This document shows, piece after piece, positions 25,101 through 33,912 of a stretch of DNA of 64,000 nucleotides. The stretch spans positions 1-64,000 of the forward strand of contig NZ_WUWN01000016.1 of assembly GCF_009846865.1 (NCBI RefSeq). The letters run 5' to 3'. The notes under the pieces were generated by a model that was not told the DNA's origin, made no database searches, and saw only the letters and a program-made list of their open reading frames with translations. Position numbers and translations under genes: made by a program. Within the stretch, counting starts at the first letter, position 1. Every line of letters begins with the position of its first letter. The stretch is from Puerhibacterium puerhi (GTDB taxonomy: Bacteria > Actinomycetota > Actinomycetes > Actinomycetales > Cellulomonadaceae).

Positions 25101-25466
25101 CTGCGTGTCGAGGTTGGTGAGGTCGGTGCGCAGGTTCGGCAGCGTGGTGTTCTCAAGCTCGTCGAGATCGACCGCGAGATCACCCAGGTTGTTTGCGAGC
25201 TCGCCCATCTCACGGTCGAGCTCTTCACGAGCCTCCGTCAGCTCGGAGGCAACCTGCTCCGCGATGTCGCCGGCGCCGCGAGCCGCGTCGTAGAGGTCAG
25301 GAACGGTGATGTCGAGGAAGTCCTCACTCGAACCGTCCGCGCTCTCTCCGGTCGGGATCTGGAGGGAGGACCATGCCAGTCGGGGCGAGTTCTCGACGGC
25401 GGCGAGGCGGCGCTTGATCGTGGTGATGTCAGTCGCAAGGCGTCGGAATTCGCGCGACTCGGGCAT
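22188..25466 (-). CDS. Tail fibre / receptor-binding protein with S74-type chaperone
   Basis: 1092 residues. The N-terminal ~230 residues are a coiled coil. Two copies of a module follow, each with EVAGAVG, ADQITA and AENLWAKKIAAG, then a beta-sandwich of about 170-190 residues. A stretch of repeated ANAVTADKI-type units (triple-helix-like) leads to a beta-rich region. The C-terminus carries an intramolecular chaperone: SLKQYK (Ser/Lys five apart), VGVVVEEVQDIAPELV and YDRLAAELILVLRD. The chaperone should trimerise the fibre and may cleave itself off before the Ser. ATG overlaps the previous stop by one base (TAATG). Confidence 0.85.
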   Translation of the reverse strand: MPESREFRRLATDITTIKRRLAAVENSPRLAWSSLQIPTGESADGSSEDFLDITVPDLYDAARGAGDIAEQVASELTEAREELDREMGELANNLGDLAVDLDELENTTLPNLRTDLTNLDTQLNEARTELNNEMGQLNTQLGGLNTRLDKAETAITTTLPDSIERAQEAADLAEKLLTSSTAAPTKADGAGRPVGAVWEQRNASGARTAAWRWDGTDWQPYGLDPTIIPNLAASKITSGTIATARLDAEEVAGAVGTFLDLRADQITAIGAGFQTAVAENLWAKKIAAGKVLADEVVIGSGANLLAEPDFAQGGQGWVNAGAASYTTVQDGPDGAPTPVMRFAPTTNDYSVPNAAWPTSGDTPQVEGGKRFRFVMRARVVSGSTGRLRLRAGLFRDGASNAWPLLTNELDASTATRGQWVTLTSDGLSGGSFAMYTNRDRMSVSVHASGAAGTVFEVAFVAMYAMSDASLIVDGAVGARQVNAQEVAGAVGSFVKLNADQITAVGAGFNTAVAENLWAKKIAAGRVLASEVIIGSGPNMIPWDPAAGVEPHGGWSGSTVQAFKDSDVGWCIKADGGNTTDGNFGYAIRLGSGYTARNGREQAFDVEPGASYRLRVGVGIAGSMPSGVTRQVRWVVATQGQDAGTTLEYLNSDPIAANAFGADIPYLDFIFTPKPGVVSISVYLQKTWFSSGSLLVVNPTLTNAADSSLIVDGAITADKLKSNAVTTDKLAANAVTADKIEANAVTAGKIAANAITADKIAANALNGKVITGAIVQTASSATRMVLSNASNDITRPGIWLYDSNDVYRWTTQISTAGLPIQVYRDAKDVRRLQLWEGGMLIYDEKGVQRGSYTAQSLSISSPLDKMMFRVSPEVSSGETIMEFFGADTGNRLGHILRTPGDPGLQIYGGNDNRGWGLLEVMATTDGPRVRSRSVYLRTTSAGANVYISSDYTLARSTSLKQYKYDVQDVEPNTRLLHMPVRSWLDKQAAIDARMRGDDLPTTRQVGVVVEEVQDIAPELVTRDVDGKPNGFAYDRLAAELILVLRDLTNRIEVLEGKEPTAWQPSPVYDKFADDDIISEIYGYDPEESEEPNG

Positions 25467-26590
25467 TAGACCTCCACGAGTGTCAGTGTCATTTGGTCCG
25501 CGTTGTCGGGCTCGGTGACCATCTCGACGATTCGTGCCCAGCGGTCCAGCGCGACCCATCCGGTGTGGCCGGAGACGAAGATTTCGTCGCCGACATCGAA
25601 GGAGCCGAGTCGCGCGTGCGGGTGGTCGATGACGTTCACCACGTGCATCCGCGGCTTGCCGACAAGCCACGAGAGTTCACGCCGTGCGGAGTTGGACAGG
25701 GCGGTCTTCGAGCGCGCCGTCTTGTCCGTGTAGACGTGGACGCGACGCAGCCCGCTCGCGCCGGAGCGGTGCAGGGTGGTGTTGACCATCGCCTTGCCCT
25801 CGCCGGCGCCGAGCGCCAGTACGTCGGAGGCGTAGTCGTCGTCGTCCGCGTCGAGCGTCGGGGTCACCGAGACGTTCTCGCCCAGGGCGAAGCGCAGATC
25901 CTCGCGGCGAGACCCGATGGTCGGGAAGCCGAGCTGGAGTCGGTGGCGCAGGGAGTTGCCCGACCAGGAGGTGTGCTCCAGGTAGTCGAACGGGGTCTGC
26001 ACCGCCAGGTCGTCGATCACGCGGCCGAGGTCGTGCGTCGACCACCACTCCAGGGGGAAGGGCTCCGCCTCGTGGTGGGTCCAGCCCTCCGGGAGCTTCT
26101 TGGGGTCGGCCGGCTTGACGACGTTCCCCTTGGCGTCCGTCCAATACTCGGCAGTGCCGATGCGCACGGTGCTCTTGGTGGCGTCCACCTGGACGCCCAG
26201 GTCGCCGTTCTCCTGGTCCTGGAGGTGGCTCCAGATGAGGCGGACCATGTCCAGCGGGTCGACGTTGAGGCGAGCCTGCGTGGAGCCCGTCCAGGGCATC
26301 CTCTGGGGGTAGCCCGAGATCCCCATGCAGTCGATCTCGGCCCGTTGCCCATCGAGGGTCCAGGGCATGAGGATCCCGCCGCCGCGGATGTAACCGTCGG
26401 CCTCTGCCCAGATGGCCGTGCCCCAGGGGCGGAGCACGGCGTCCAGGCGGCTGAGGTGGATGGGGATGGTGCCCGTGAGGCGACCGGGGCCGGACAGCGT
26501 GCGGGTGATCTCGACGTTGCTGAGGGGCAGCTCCCAGTCGAGGAACTCGCCTGACGGAATCGCCTGAGCGATGTACCGCCAGCGCGTCAC
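25466..26590 (-). CDS. Minor tail protein (Gp37-like)
   Basis: 374 residues from GTG 26590, overlapping the previous stop (GTGA). It begins SGEFLDWELPLSNVEITRTL and contains TGTIPIHLSRL and AIWAEADGYIRGGGILM, as in the baseplate/minor tail family of actinophages related to siphovirus ReqiPepy6 Gp37. It probably forms part of the tail tip hub. Confidence 0.8.
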   Translation of the reverse strand: MTRWRYIAQAIPSGEFLDWELPLSNVEITRTLSGPGRLTGTIPIHLSRLDAVLRPWGTAIWAEADGYIRGGGILMPWTLDGQRAEIDCMGISGYPQRMPWTGSTQARLNVDPLDMVRLIWSHLQDQENGDLGVQVDATKSTVRIGTAEYWTDAKGNVVKPADPKKLPEGWTHHEAEPFPLEWWSTHDLGRVIDDLAVQTPFDYLEHTSWSGNSLRHRLQLGFPTIGSRREDLRFALGENVSVTPTLDADDDDYASDVLALGAGEGKAMVNTTLHRSGASGLRRVHVYTDKTARSKTALSNSARRELSWLVGKPRMHVVNVIDHPHARLGSFDVGDEIFVSGHTGWVALDRWARIVEMVTEPDNADQMTLTLVEV

Positions 26591-27558
26591 TTCGTGTCCT
26601 CGTAGAAGTAGACGTCGTAGAGCACCTGGCTCTGATTGAGCGCGAGGGTGCCCGACTTGCCGCTGGAGCGGGTGCCGTACAGCGAGATCGCCTGAGTCGT
26701 CTCCAGCCACCCGTCAGGCACATCGAAGCCGCCCGTCACGGTGAGGCTGGCACGCGAGGTGACCGCGTTCGACGGCTGCTCGAAGTCGTAGGGAAGGTTG
26801 CTGGAGATCTGTCCGCCAAGGCGCACGTCGATCAAGCCGGAAGTCGAGCCGGTCACGAACAGCGAGGACAGGTGCGCAGTCACCTGGACCTTGGTGGCCC
26901 ACTGCGGCACGTAGACCGTCGGGAGCCAAGAGGTCCACCGGGTCTTGCTCGTGCTGGTCAGGGCGGAGTTGCCGCCCGGCACCGTGGCCTCGATGATCCG
27001 GTTGCTTCGAGGGGCGACCAGCCGGCGGACGTCGGTGATCATGTCCGCGGTGATCGTGGCCGTGTTCGCTGGGATGTTGATGCGCGCCAGGGCGATGCAC
27101 GGGTACTGGAGGCCGAGGCCATGAGTACCGGCGGTGTTCGCGGGCACGCCCTCGATCACGTCGATGTAGGCGTAGTCCATCGCCTGCGGATCGGCCGGCC
27201 ACGTGCCCTCGTACTGCGGGTCCTTGATCCGCGCGATGACCAGGTCCGTGCGCCCGCCAGAAGAGCCGGTGGGGGTGATGCGGATGTCCGTCGAGCTGCC
27301 ACCGAAGAGCACGTACGACTGGAACGTCCCGCCCGAGTAGGCGGAGTTGGCCGCACCGATGCCGGGGAACACCCGGATGTTCGGGCCAGGCGTGGTCGTG
27401 GGGGTGACCTTGAAGGAGGTCGGCGTACCGACTCCGGAGGTTCCCATCGTCGACATGTGGGCGAGGGCGCGAGCAACCTCCACCGGGTGCTCAACACCCC
27501 CGCCGATCATCCAAGGCTTACCGTCAAGCGTCACAAAGTCCTCCAGGCGTCGCTCCAC
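26587..27558 (-). CDS. Minor tail protein
   Basis: 323 residues, beta-rich, with a C-terminal jelly-roll-like domain (WASKVQV-like strand VYVPQWATKVQVTAHLSSLF). The N-terminus contains WMIGGGVEHPVEVARALAHM. Typical of tail-tip proteins located between the distal tail protein and the fibre. Confidence 0.75.
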   Translation of the reverse strand: MERRLEDFVTLDGKPWMIGGGVEHPVEVARALAHMSTMGTSGVGTPTSFKVTPTTTPGPNIRVFPGIGAANSAYSGGTFQSYVLFGGSSTDIRITPTGSSGGRTDLVIARIKDPQYEGTWPADPQAMDYAYIDVIEGVPANTAGTHGLGLQYPCIALARINIPANTATITADMITDVRRLVAPRSNRIIEATVPGGNSALTSTSKTRWTSWLPTVYVPQWATKVQVTAHLSSLFVTGSTSGLIDVRLGGQISSNLPYDFEQPSNAVTSRASLTVTGGFDVPDGWLETTQAISLYGTRSSGKSGTLALNQSQVLYDVYFYEDTK

Positions 27559-28400
27559 GCGACGGTTACCGACGCCTCACCAGAGCCGCCGCCAAATTGA
27601 ATTTCGTGAGTACCCGGCGCGAGTCGAAGGTCAGCGAGCCGGGTAGTGCGATTGAGCATTCCTGCGACAGAGGCGCCGTCATTGCGAAGCACTGTCATTG
27701 CGCGCGAGTCCACGGTCACGGACTGGCCGGCGGCAATGGATCCGTTGAGGCGGACCATCTTTCCGCCGATGCGAGCCCACGGGTTTGTCGCATGCCCCGT
27801 GAAGGTGACCTTGATCGGCGCCGGAATGTCGCCACCTACCGTGATGAACCGATAGGCGATGTCCGACGTCTTGGTCGTCGTCAGGGGCGAGACGAGGGGC
27901 GCGACGATTCCACCGGTCGACGGCGGGATTCCGAAGACCTGCGCCGACTGCGATGTGTCGTCGAAGTGGATCGCCTCGGTGAGCTGGAACTCAGCGGTCA
28001 CCTCGGCACGGCCGCGCGTGACCAGAGGGTCCGCGGTGGGGACGGTCAGTCGTCGAGGACGTCCCCACACCCGGCGCCATCGACCAGCGATGTAGTAGCG
28101 CAGCGGGACGTCCGTGCCAGGTGACGCAGTGTTCGCCGTGCGCCACGCCTGCACCAGGCGCGCCACGGCGTCCTGCGCCCCCGCCTCGCCCCCGGGAACC
28201 AGGGAGCGGAAGCGGAGGCGCCAGACGGGCGGGATCGCAGTGTCCCGCCCAAACAGCGTGCGTCCATTGATCACTGCGTCCGTCGTTTCGACGCCGAGAT
28301 CAATGACCTCCCAATCGAGAGTTCGCCATGGCCCGTTGACGTGTCCGAATTCGTAGCCACTGAGGGAGAAGACCTCAGTGTCATTCGGCTCAACCGGCAT
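27531..28400 (-). CDS. Distal tail (Dit-like) / minor tail protein
   Basis: 289 residues from ATG 28400, preceded by GGAGGACGCT. An N-terminal tube-like beta domain carries a helix AVARLVQAWRTANTASPGTD. A C-terminal galectin-like part follows with VTVDSRAMTVLRNDG and a beta-sandwich. It comes directly after the tape measure and overlaps its end by 11 bp, the position of Dit in siphoviruses. Confidence 0.8.
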   Translation of the reverse strand: MPVEPNDTEVFSLSGYEFGHVNGPWRTLDWEVIDLGVETTDAVINGRTLFGRDTAIPPVWRLRFRSLVPGGEAGAQDAVARLVQAWRTANTASPGTDVPLRYYIAGRWRRVWGRPRRLTVPTADPLVTRGRAEVTAEFQLTEAIHFDDTSQSAQVFGIPPSTGGIVAPLVSPLTTTKTSDIAYRFITVGGDIPAPIKVTFTGHATNPWARIGGKMVRLNGSIAAGQSVTVDSRAMTVLRNDGASVAGMLNRTTRLADLRLAPGTHEIQFGGGSGEASVTVAWSDAWRTL

Positions 28401-31400
28401 AGCGTCCTCCACGGGAGATACCACGGACTTCATGGGCAATTGCCTGGGCGATTTCCTCGGCGGTAGCGCCAGGCTTGGTCACCGAGACCTGGATGTTGAC
28501 GTCGCCCGAAGGGGCGCCCACAGGTACGGGGGAATCGGCGATGGTGCCGTAGGGGGCGGATGCGACCGGAACGGCCGTGTCAATGCGGCCCTCGAAAGGG
28601 CTCTGAACATCCGTCGAGCTGACTACGTCGGCGACGCGATTCATGGCTCGGCGAAGGTGCGACATTCGCTCCTCGATGCCGACGACCAGGCCGTCGACCA
28701 CATAGCCACCCATCTCTCGCGTGACACGAGAGGGCGAGTGGATGTCGAGTGCGCTCTGGATCGCCGACTTGGCGATGCCAGCGAGGCGTGAAGCCGCCGC
28801 CCGGACCGCTCCCTGCTTGGCACTGATGCCGTTGGCGAACCCCTGCCCCGCGGCGAGGCCGTCAGAGAACAGGAGCGATCCAGCGCCGGGCACATCAACG
28901 ACCTGGGCCAGGCCCGCTGCCGCCGTCATCACGAAGATCGCCGACGTCGAGATGCCGTTCGCGAACGAGTTACCGGCGGCGAGACCCTGCGTGTGCAGCA
29001 GGAGCGCGGTCATGCCGTCGAGGGCGACAGGCACGGAGCCTGCGACTTCCCGCCCTGCGCCCTGGGCTTCACCGGCAGTGCCGGAGATCCCGGTCGCGAA
29101 CGAACCACCCGCCACGGCACCAACCCCGGCAAGTGCGCCACCGGCAGCGCCGGCCCCGCTCACCGCCGCGGCGGCAAGGGAGGCGCCCACGCCCTGGACG
29201 GCCGTGAGCTGGTCGAGTACGCCCTCCTTGTAGCGCAGGGCCGCGGCGGCTCCGGCCTCACCCACTGCCGGCTGCCCCGCGTTGAGGCCATCGACCAGTT
29301 GGCCCACGGCACCGCCCGCCCCGATGTTGAGCGTGATGCCCATGTCTTCGAGGTACTGCTGGGCCTCCGGCGACAGCTTGGACAGCTCGGCCGCGACGTC
29401 CTCACTCATCTGGGCGAACGCGGAGCCGACCGCGCCCGCGGCGCCCTCAGTCTTGAGGCGGACGATCTCCTCAAGGCGCGAGAACTCCTCATCCGAGGCG
29501 TCGACAAGCTGGGCGACCATTGGGGCGCCCTCCTCGCCGAGCCGGGCGAGCTCCTGGATCACGGCGTCGGAGACGCCTCGCTCCTTGATGGCGACCAGGT
29601 TGTCGGCCCACTCACTCATCGCGGTGGCCTGCTCTTCGAGCTTGGTCAGCCACGCATCAACGGAGGGCAGGGCCTCCTCGTCGAGCCCCGTGGAGAGGTT
29701 GATGAACTCCTTGGAGGTGTCGTTGATCGACTGGAGGAGCGACGGCGTCAGTCCGTTGACGCGATTGATCGCGTCCTCGTACTGGGCGAATGCAGCCTGC
29801 TGCGCAGCGGCCGCCTGGGCGGAGCGCTGGGCGGCGAGCTCCTCGGCGATTGCCTGGCTCTCCAGCGCCTCCTTGTACTGGGGGAGGTGCTCCGTGACGT
29901 CCTGGAGCGACTGGCCCTTCTCGGACAGCTTGAGGTTGACGTAGTCGAGGGCGGCGCCGAGTGCCTCCTCGTTGCCCGAGAGCACGAGGTCAGCAAGGGC
30001 CTTGTCCAGCCCCTCGACGTCCTCTGCCGCCTGGTTGAAGGCGGGCGTGTTGAGCCAGGACCAGCCGGTGAAGGACTTGCCCGACTCGACCTTGTCCCAG
30101 AACCCACCCGTCGACTTCTCCAGGCGCTCGAAGGCGTCCGCGAGTCCGTCGATCTGGTTGGCCGAGAAGGCGCTGTCAGCGAAGGGCGCGAGGAACGTCT
30201 TCTGGAACCAGTTCGGCTCACGGCCGGCGAAGAGCTTGTCGATCTCCTCGATGGTGGTCGCGCCGGCCGCCAGTGCGTCGAACGACTTGACGAGCTTGCT
30301 GGAGTCAGGCGCGTTGACGTTCATCTTCGACAGCCCGTCGGCCACGAGGCCGACACCTGTCGCGACGGCGGCGATGGCGATGAGGCTCTTGGAGATGCCG
30401 TTGATCGCCTTGCCCATGCGCTCGGCGTCAGGCGCCCTGCCGAAGAAGGTCGTCAGGCCGGTGATGGTCTCCACCAGCGACTTGCTCGCAAGGGCGAGCT
30501 TGAGGCCGCCGAGGGCCAGGACGACGCCAGCGAGCGCAGGCCCGGAGCCCAGTGCGGACGTACCGAGCGCGACCAGCCCCTCGGCGAGCCCGGTCACGGC
30601 GGGCAGGGTGACTTCGAGGATGTCGCCGACCGTGTCCGCCAGAGACTCGATGGCAGGCGTCAGGCTGGGCAGGATGTCGACAGCCGCCCGCGAGAGCGAC
30701 GTGATGAGCTCTCCCAGGAGCGGGCCGAACTCGCGGGCCAGGGTGCCGGCCAGGGTGCCGATGGCTCCGAGAGCGTCGCCCAGCGGCTTCCAGATGCCGT
30801 CGAGGGCGGAGATGCCCTCGCGGATGCCGTCGAGGAAGTCGAGGAACCCGTAGGCGAATCCGTCGGTGTTGAGCGCCTCGAAGATCCCGCGCACGAGATC
30901 GCCGATGCCCTCGCCCGCGGTTCGCATCGCCGGGGCGATGACCTTCGGGAAGTCGGTGAAGAACCGCTTGACCGCAGGACCCGACTCCCTCGCGATGAGG
31001 GACATGGCGTCATGGGCGGCGGTCAGGACGTCAACGAGGTTCGAGCGGAAGGGCTCGCGGTTGACGACGTCCGCGACCTTGCGCAGCGTGTCGTGCAGTT
31101 GCGCCAGGGAAGAGCCGCCCGCCTCATCGGCAGCCTCAGCGATTCCCCAGAAGATTCGGCCGGTCTCGCGAAGGACGCCGCCCAGGTGACCGAGCTGCGT
31201 GATGGCCGTGTCGATGTAGTCGTTCAGACGGCCCGTGCGGTCCGCCTCGACCAGCCAGTCGGCGAAGCCCTCCGCAACGCGCTTGTACCAGCCCGCCAGG
31301 CGGGGGAGGTACTCGGCTCCGCGACGGCCAAGGACCTCGATGGAGGTCGCCAGAGCGCCGTTCGCGCTGGCGGCGATGGCGATGGAGGTCGCCAGGTTCG

Positions 31401-32418
31401 AGAACATCGGATGGAGCGACCCGTCCAGCGCCCCGTTCAGTTCAGCGGCGAGGCCACCGAACCAGACGCCCAGGGCGCGCGAGGTCTTGATCAGACCGCC
31501 CTCGAACTGCGGGAAGAGGTCGTCGACCACGCGGCGAATCGGCCCCTCGGCGATCCCCCAGAAGGCATCCGACATCGAGTCCTGGAGCCGGCTGAGTCGC
31601 TGGCCGACCTCGGGGATGACCGCGTTGAAGTCCTTGAGGACTGCGACCGCGGCGCCGATGCCGAACGCGAAGCCGCCCGCCATGCCCGGCAGGGCGAACA
31701 CGAGTCCGCCGATCTGAGCCAGCGCCTTCGACAGCGCGAAGGTGTTGCTCAGCGCCGCCAGGAGACCGGCGCCGAGACCCATGACCGCCTCGGCGATGGT
31801 GCCGATGAGCGGGATGTTCTTGTCGAGGTTCTTGAACAGGTCCCAGATGTTGCGCAGGGTGCTCGACAGCAGGCGCACGCCCGCCAGTGCGGCGAGGGTC
31901 GCCTCGGCTCGGGCGACGGACGCCTTCGAGACGTTGACGAACATGGTGACCACACGGTCACGCGAGACCCGGGCGAGCTCGGCGCGAGCGACAATCGAGT
32001 TGACCTTCGCTTCAAGGTCGACAGAGTCGCCGTCGTAGTCCTCGATCAGGTCATCGAGTTCCTTCTTGACCTTCTTGCGCGACTCGTCGTCCAGCTCGGC
32101 GAGGATCTTGATTTGCTTGTCTCGCAGGTAGCGGTCAAGCGTCTCCGAGACGGCGCGCGTGTGGACCAGGAGGCCGTCCGTGTCGAGGGCGGCCTCGAAG
32201 TAGATCCGCCGCTTGCGCCGCTCGGAGGTGCGGTTCATGCGGGTGACCACGGCGTCGGCGTGCTTCTCAAGCATCTTTGTGTTGAGAACAGCATCGACCG
32301 TCAGCTTGAGGCGGTTCTCGATCTGCTCAAGCTGACGCTTGAGGTCGCGTCGGAAATTGCTCGTGTCTGGATAGACTCGAACACTAACCCGACCAATGGT
32401 CACGCCGGCGTCTGCCAT
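28390..32418 (-). CDS. Tape measure protein
   Basis: 1342 residues, the longest gene, and directly downstream of the tail assembly chaperones. It is mainly helical. Coiled-coil regions at the N-terminus (RDLKRQLEQIENRL) are followed by hydrophobic segments around LIGTIAEAVMGLGAGLLAAL and a small-residue-rich C-terminus with IHSPSRVTREMGGYVVDGLV, the common tape-measure end motif. Its length sets the tail length and it is ejected with DNA. ATG 32418 overlaps the chaperone fusion end. Confidence 0.95.
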   Translation of the reverse strand: MADAGVTIGRVSVRVYPDTSNFRRDLKRQLEQIENRLKLTVDAVLNTKMLEKHADAVVTRMNRTSERRKRRIYFEAALDTDGLLVHTRAVSETLDRYLRDKQIKILAELDDESRKKVKKELDDLIEDYDGDSVDLEAKVNSIVARAELARVSRDRVVTMFVNVSKASVARAEATLAALAGVRLLSSTLRNIWDLFKNLDKNIPLIGTIAEAVMGLGAGLLAALSNTFALSKALAQIGGLVFALPGMAGGFAFGIGAAVAVLKDFNAVIPEVGQRLSRLQDSMSDAFWGIAEGPIRRVVDDLFPQFEGGLIKTSRALGVWFGGLAAELNGALDGSLHPMFSNLATSIAIAASANGALATSIEVLGRRGAEYLPRLAGWYKRVAEGFADWLVEADRTGRLNDYIDTAITQLGHLGGVLRETGRIFWGIAEAADEAGGSSLAQLHDTLRKVADVVNREPFRSNLVDVLTAAHDAMSLIARESGPAVKRFFTDFPKVIAPAMRTAGEGIGDLVRGIFEALNTDGFAYGFLDFLDGIREGISALDGIWKPLGDALGAIGTLAGTLAREFGPLLGELITSLSRAAVDILPSLTPAIESLADTVGDILEVTLPAVTGLAEGLVALGTSALGSGPALAGVVLALGGLKLALASKSLVETITGLTTFFGRAPDAERMGKAINGISKSLIAIAAVATGVGLVADGLSKMNVNAPDSSKLVKSFDALAAGATTIEEIDKLFAGREPNWFQKTFLAPFADSAFSANQIDGLADAFERLEKSTGGFWDKVESGKSFTGWSWLNTPAFNQAAEDVEGLDKALADLVLSGNEEALGAALDYVNLKLSEKGQSLQDVTEHLPQYKEALESQAIAEELAAQRSAQAAAAQQAAFAQYEDAINRVNGLTPSLLQSINDTSKEFINLSTGLDEEALPSVDAWLTKLEEQATAMSEWADNLVAIKERGVSDAVIQELARLGEEGAPMVAQLVDASDEEFSRLEEIVRLKTEGAAGAVGSAFAQMSEDVAAELSKLSPEAQQYLEDMGITLNIGAGGAVGQLVDGLNAGQPAVGEAGAAAALRYKEGVLDQLTAVQGVGASLAAAAVSGAGAAGGALAGVGAVAGGSFATGISGTAGEAQGAGREVAGSVPVALDGMTALLLHTQGLAAGNSFANGISTSAIFVMTAAAGLAQVVDVPGAGSLLFSDGLAAGQGFANGISAKQGAVRAAASRLAGIAKSAIQSALDIHSPSRVTREMGGYVVDGLVVGIEERMSHLRRAMNRVADVVSSTDVQSPFEGRIDTAVPVASAPYGTIADSPVPVGAPSGDVNIQVSVTKPGATAEEIAQAIAHEVRGISRGGRYAG

Positions 32419-33166
32419 GTGACACCCTTTCCGCTATCGCGCATGAGTTTGCCCATCCAGGCACGGTGTAGATCAGCCACGGTGACGGGCTTGCTCTGCT
32501 TCTTGACGACCTTCGGTCGCGGGTACTTCGGCAGTTCCGGCGCCTTCTTCTTCCAGTTGCCGGTCGCCTGCGTGTTGAACTGCATGGCGTCAAAGAAGTC
32601 CGCCATCATGTATCGGTCTCGGGTCCAGCCGAAGTGTTCGACCCACTTCTCGCGGCCGCCCTTGTGCATGGCGAGAGTCATGGAATCCTCGGGGAGCCTC
32701 TGGATCTTCGCCATTACGAAAGAGGCGCGGACTTCGCCGTCCATCACCTGTCGAATGACTTCAACGAAGTCCGTTTGGTAATGGAAGGCGAAGTCCGCGT
32801 ATAGGGCCTCTCCGTAGTCGTCGATCAGCTCTCCGAGGGCGAGGCTTCCCCCAGGTCGGTCCCCTCAATCCACATCTCGAAGTAGGTCAGGAGGACGCCC
32901 TTGTCGCCGCCGGCCGCGGCGACCAGCCGCTTGCCGCCGGCCGGGGTCTTGGCCGCGTCGATCAGAAGCCCGGAGATGACCTCGTCCTCGTCGGCGCCCT
33001 CCTCGCTGATGGACTCCTTGAGGTTGGCGAGGCGGTCGCGCACCTTCTTGTCGAGGCGCAGCGGGTTGACCAGCTCGACAGGCTCCTTGCCGTCCTCCAG
33101 GTCGAAGACCGTGGGGCCGAACTTCTTGTCGGCGGCGGCGCGAATGTCGCTAAGCTTGATAGCCAT
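32400..33166 (-). CDS. Tail assembly chaperone fusion (GT-like) by -1 frameshift
   Basis: The upstream chaperone reads zero frame to the slippery heptamer GGGGGAA (minus strand, 32,852-32,846). A -1 slip continues as GELIDDYGEALYADFAFHYQ and VEVIRQVMDGEV, ending at 32,400 just inside the tape-measure start. The second frame is open well upstream of any start codon, which shows it is expressed by frameshifting as in lambda G/GT. Both products should coat the tape measure during tail assembly. Confidence 0.85.
32825..33166 (-). CDS. Tail assembly chaperone (G-like)
   Basis: 113 residues from ATG 33166. The sequence FGPTVFDLEDGKEPVELVNP and RVRDRLANL-type helices are as in actinophage chaperones. 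It is read alone most of the time. A slippery GGGGGAA near its end allows a longer fusion. Confidence 0.9.
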   Translation of the reverse strand: MAIKLSDIRAAADKKFGPTVFDLEDGKEPVELVNPLRLDKKVRDRLANLKESISEEGADEDEVISGLLIDAAKTPAGGKRLVAAAGGDKGVLLTYFEMWIEGTDLGEASPSES

Positions 33167-33273
33167 TTGGTTGACGGACCTTTCAGGCGTGTGGGTGGTG
33201 GGTGGCAGACCGAAGGCAGGGGAGGACCCCGGCCCTGAGCGGGTCCGCCGATCACTCAGGGCCGGGGGAGTTG

Positions 33274-33834
33274 TCAGGAGCCGGTGACGCGACCCATCGG
33301 GGTCACGGCGTAGGTCCACTCGTTCGTGTCGTGCTGGAGCGGCGTGATCGCCAGCGGCAGCGAGGCGAGGGACTCGGTGTCCGCGAGGTCGACGTCGTCG
33401 CCGCGGAAGATCGAGACCTTCGGGGCGTAGATCGCGAACACGTGGGACTGGTCCTTGAAGACGGCCAGGAATGCGCACTCGGTCGGCGCGGGCACGGTCG
33501 GGACGCCGAGAAGCGAACCGTCGTCCTTGACGTCGACCATGTTGGTGCCGTAGTAGAGCTTGAGCCCCGGCTCGTCCCACTGCTGGAGGTTGATCGTGAA
33601 CGTCTCCGTGCGGTCGGAGTAGACCACCCGCAGGTTCTTGTTCTGGAGCGTGCCCAGCGTGGTCGCCTCGCCGCCCTCGGAGGCGATAGCCATGATCTCC
33701 TCAAGGGAGGTGTGGCCGATCTCGTCCCAGGGGTTGGCGGGCGTGTCGAGAGAAGTCGGGAACTCGGTGCCGACCGGAGCCGTGTACAGCCGGCCGGTCG
33801 AGATGACAAGCGTTGCAGCGTCGTTACGCGCCAT
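33274..33834 (-). CDS. Major tail protein
   Basis: 186 residues from ATG 33834. Beta-rich, with SEGGEATTLGTLQNKNLRVV and FTINLQQWDEPGLKLYYG, typical of siphovirus tail tube subunits. It precedes the chaperones, as expected. A terminator with a shared 16-bp flank stands just upstream. Confidence 0.9.
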   Translation of the reverse strand: MARNDAATLVISTGRLYTAPVGTEFPTSLDTPANPWDEIGHTSLEEIMAIASEGGEATTLGTLQNKNLRVVYSDRTETFTINLQQWDEPGLKLYYGTNMVDVKDDGSLLGVPTVPAPTECAFLAVFKDQSHVFAIYAPKVSIFRGDDVDLADTESLASLPLAITPLQHDTNEWTYAVTPMGRVTGS

Positions 33835-33866
33835 TGATGGATTCCTCCGTGAGAGGGCATGAGAAA

Positions 33867-33894
33867 AGCCCGCCCTCACGGAGAGGAACGGGCT
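33867..33894 (-). terminator. Terminator just upstream of the major tail gene
   Basis: AGCCCG (33,867-33,872) pairs with CGGGCT (33,889-33,894), with TTTTC following on the minus strand. The flank GGCATGAGAAAAGCCC (33,856-33,871) is shared with two other late terminators. Confidence 0.65.
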
Positions 33895-33912
33895 CGGTGG
33901 AATGTCTTTGGA

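Noticed and set aside
28993-32781. 1262-codon open frame on the plus strand
   Set aside because: It is antisense to the tape measure gene. Open antisense frames are expected at this GC content, and its composition is not protein-like.
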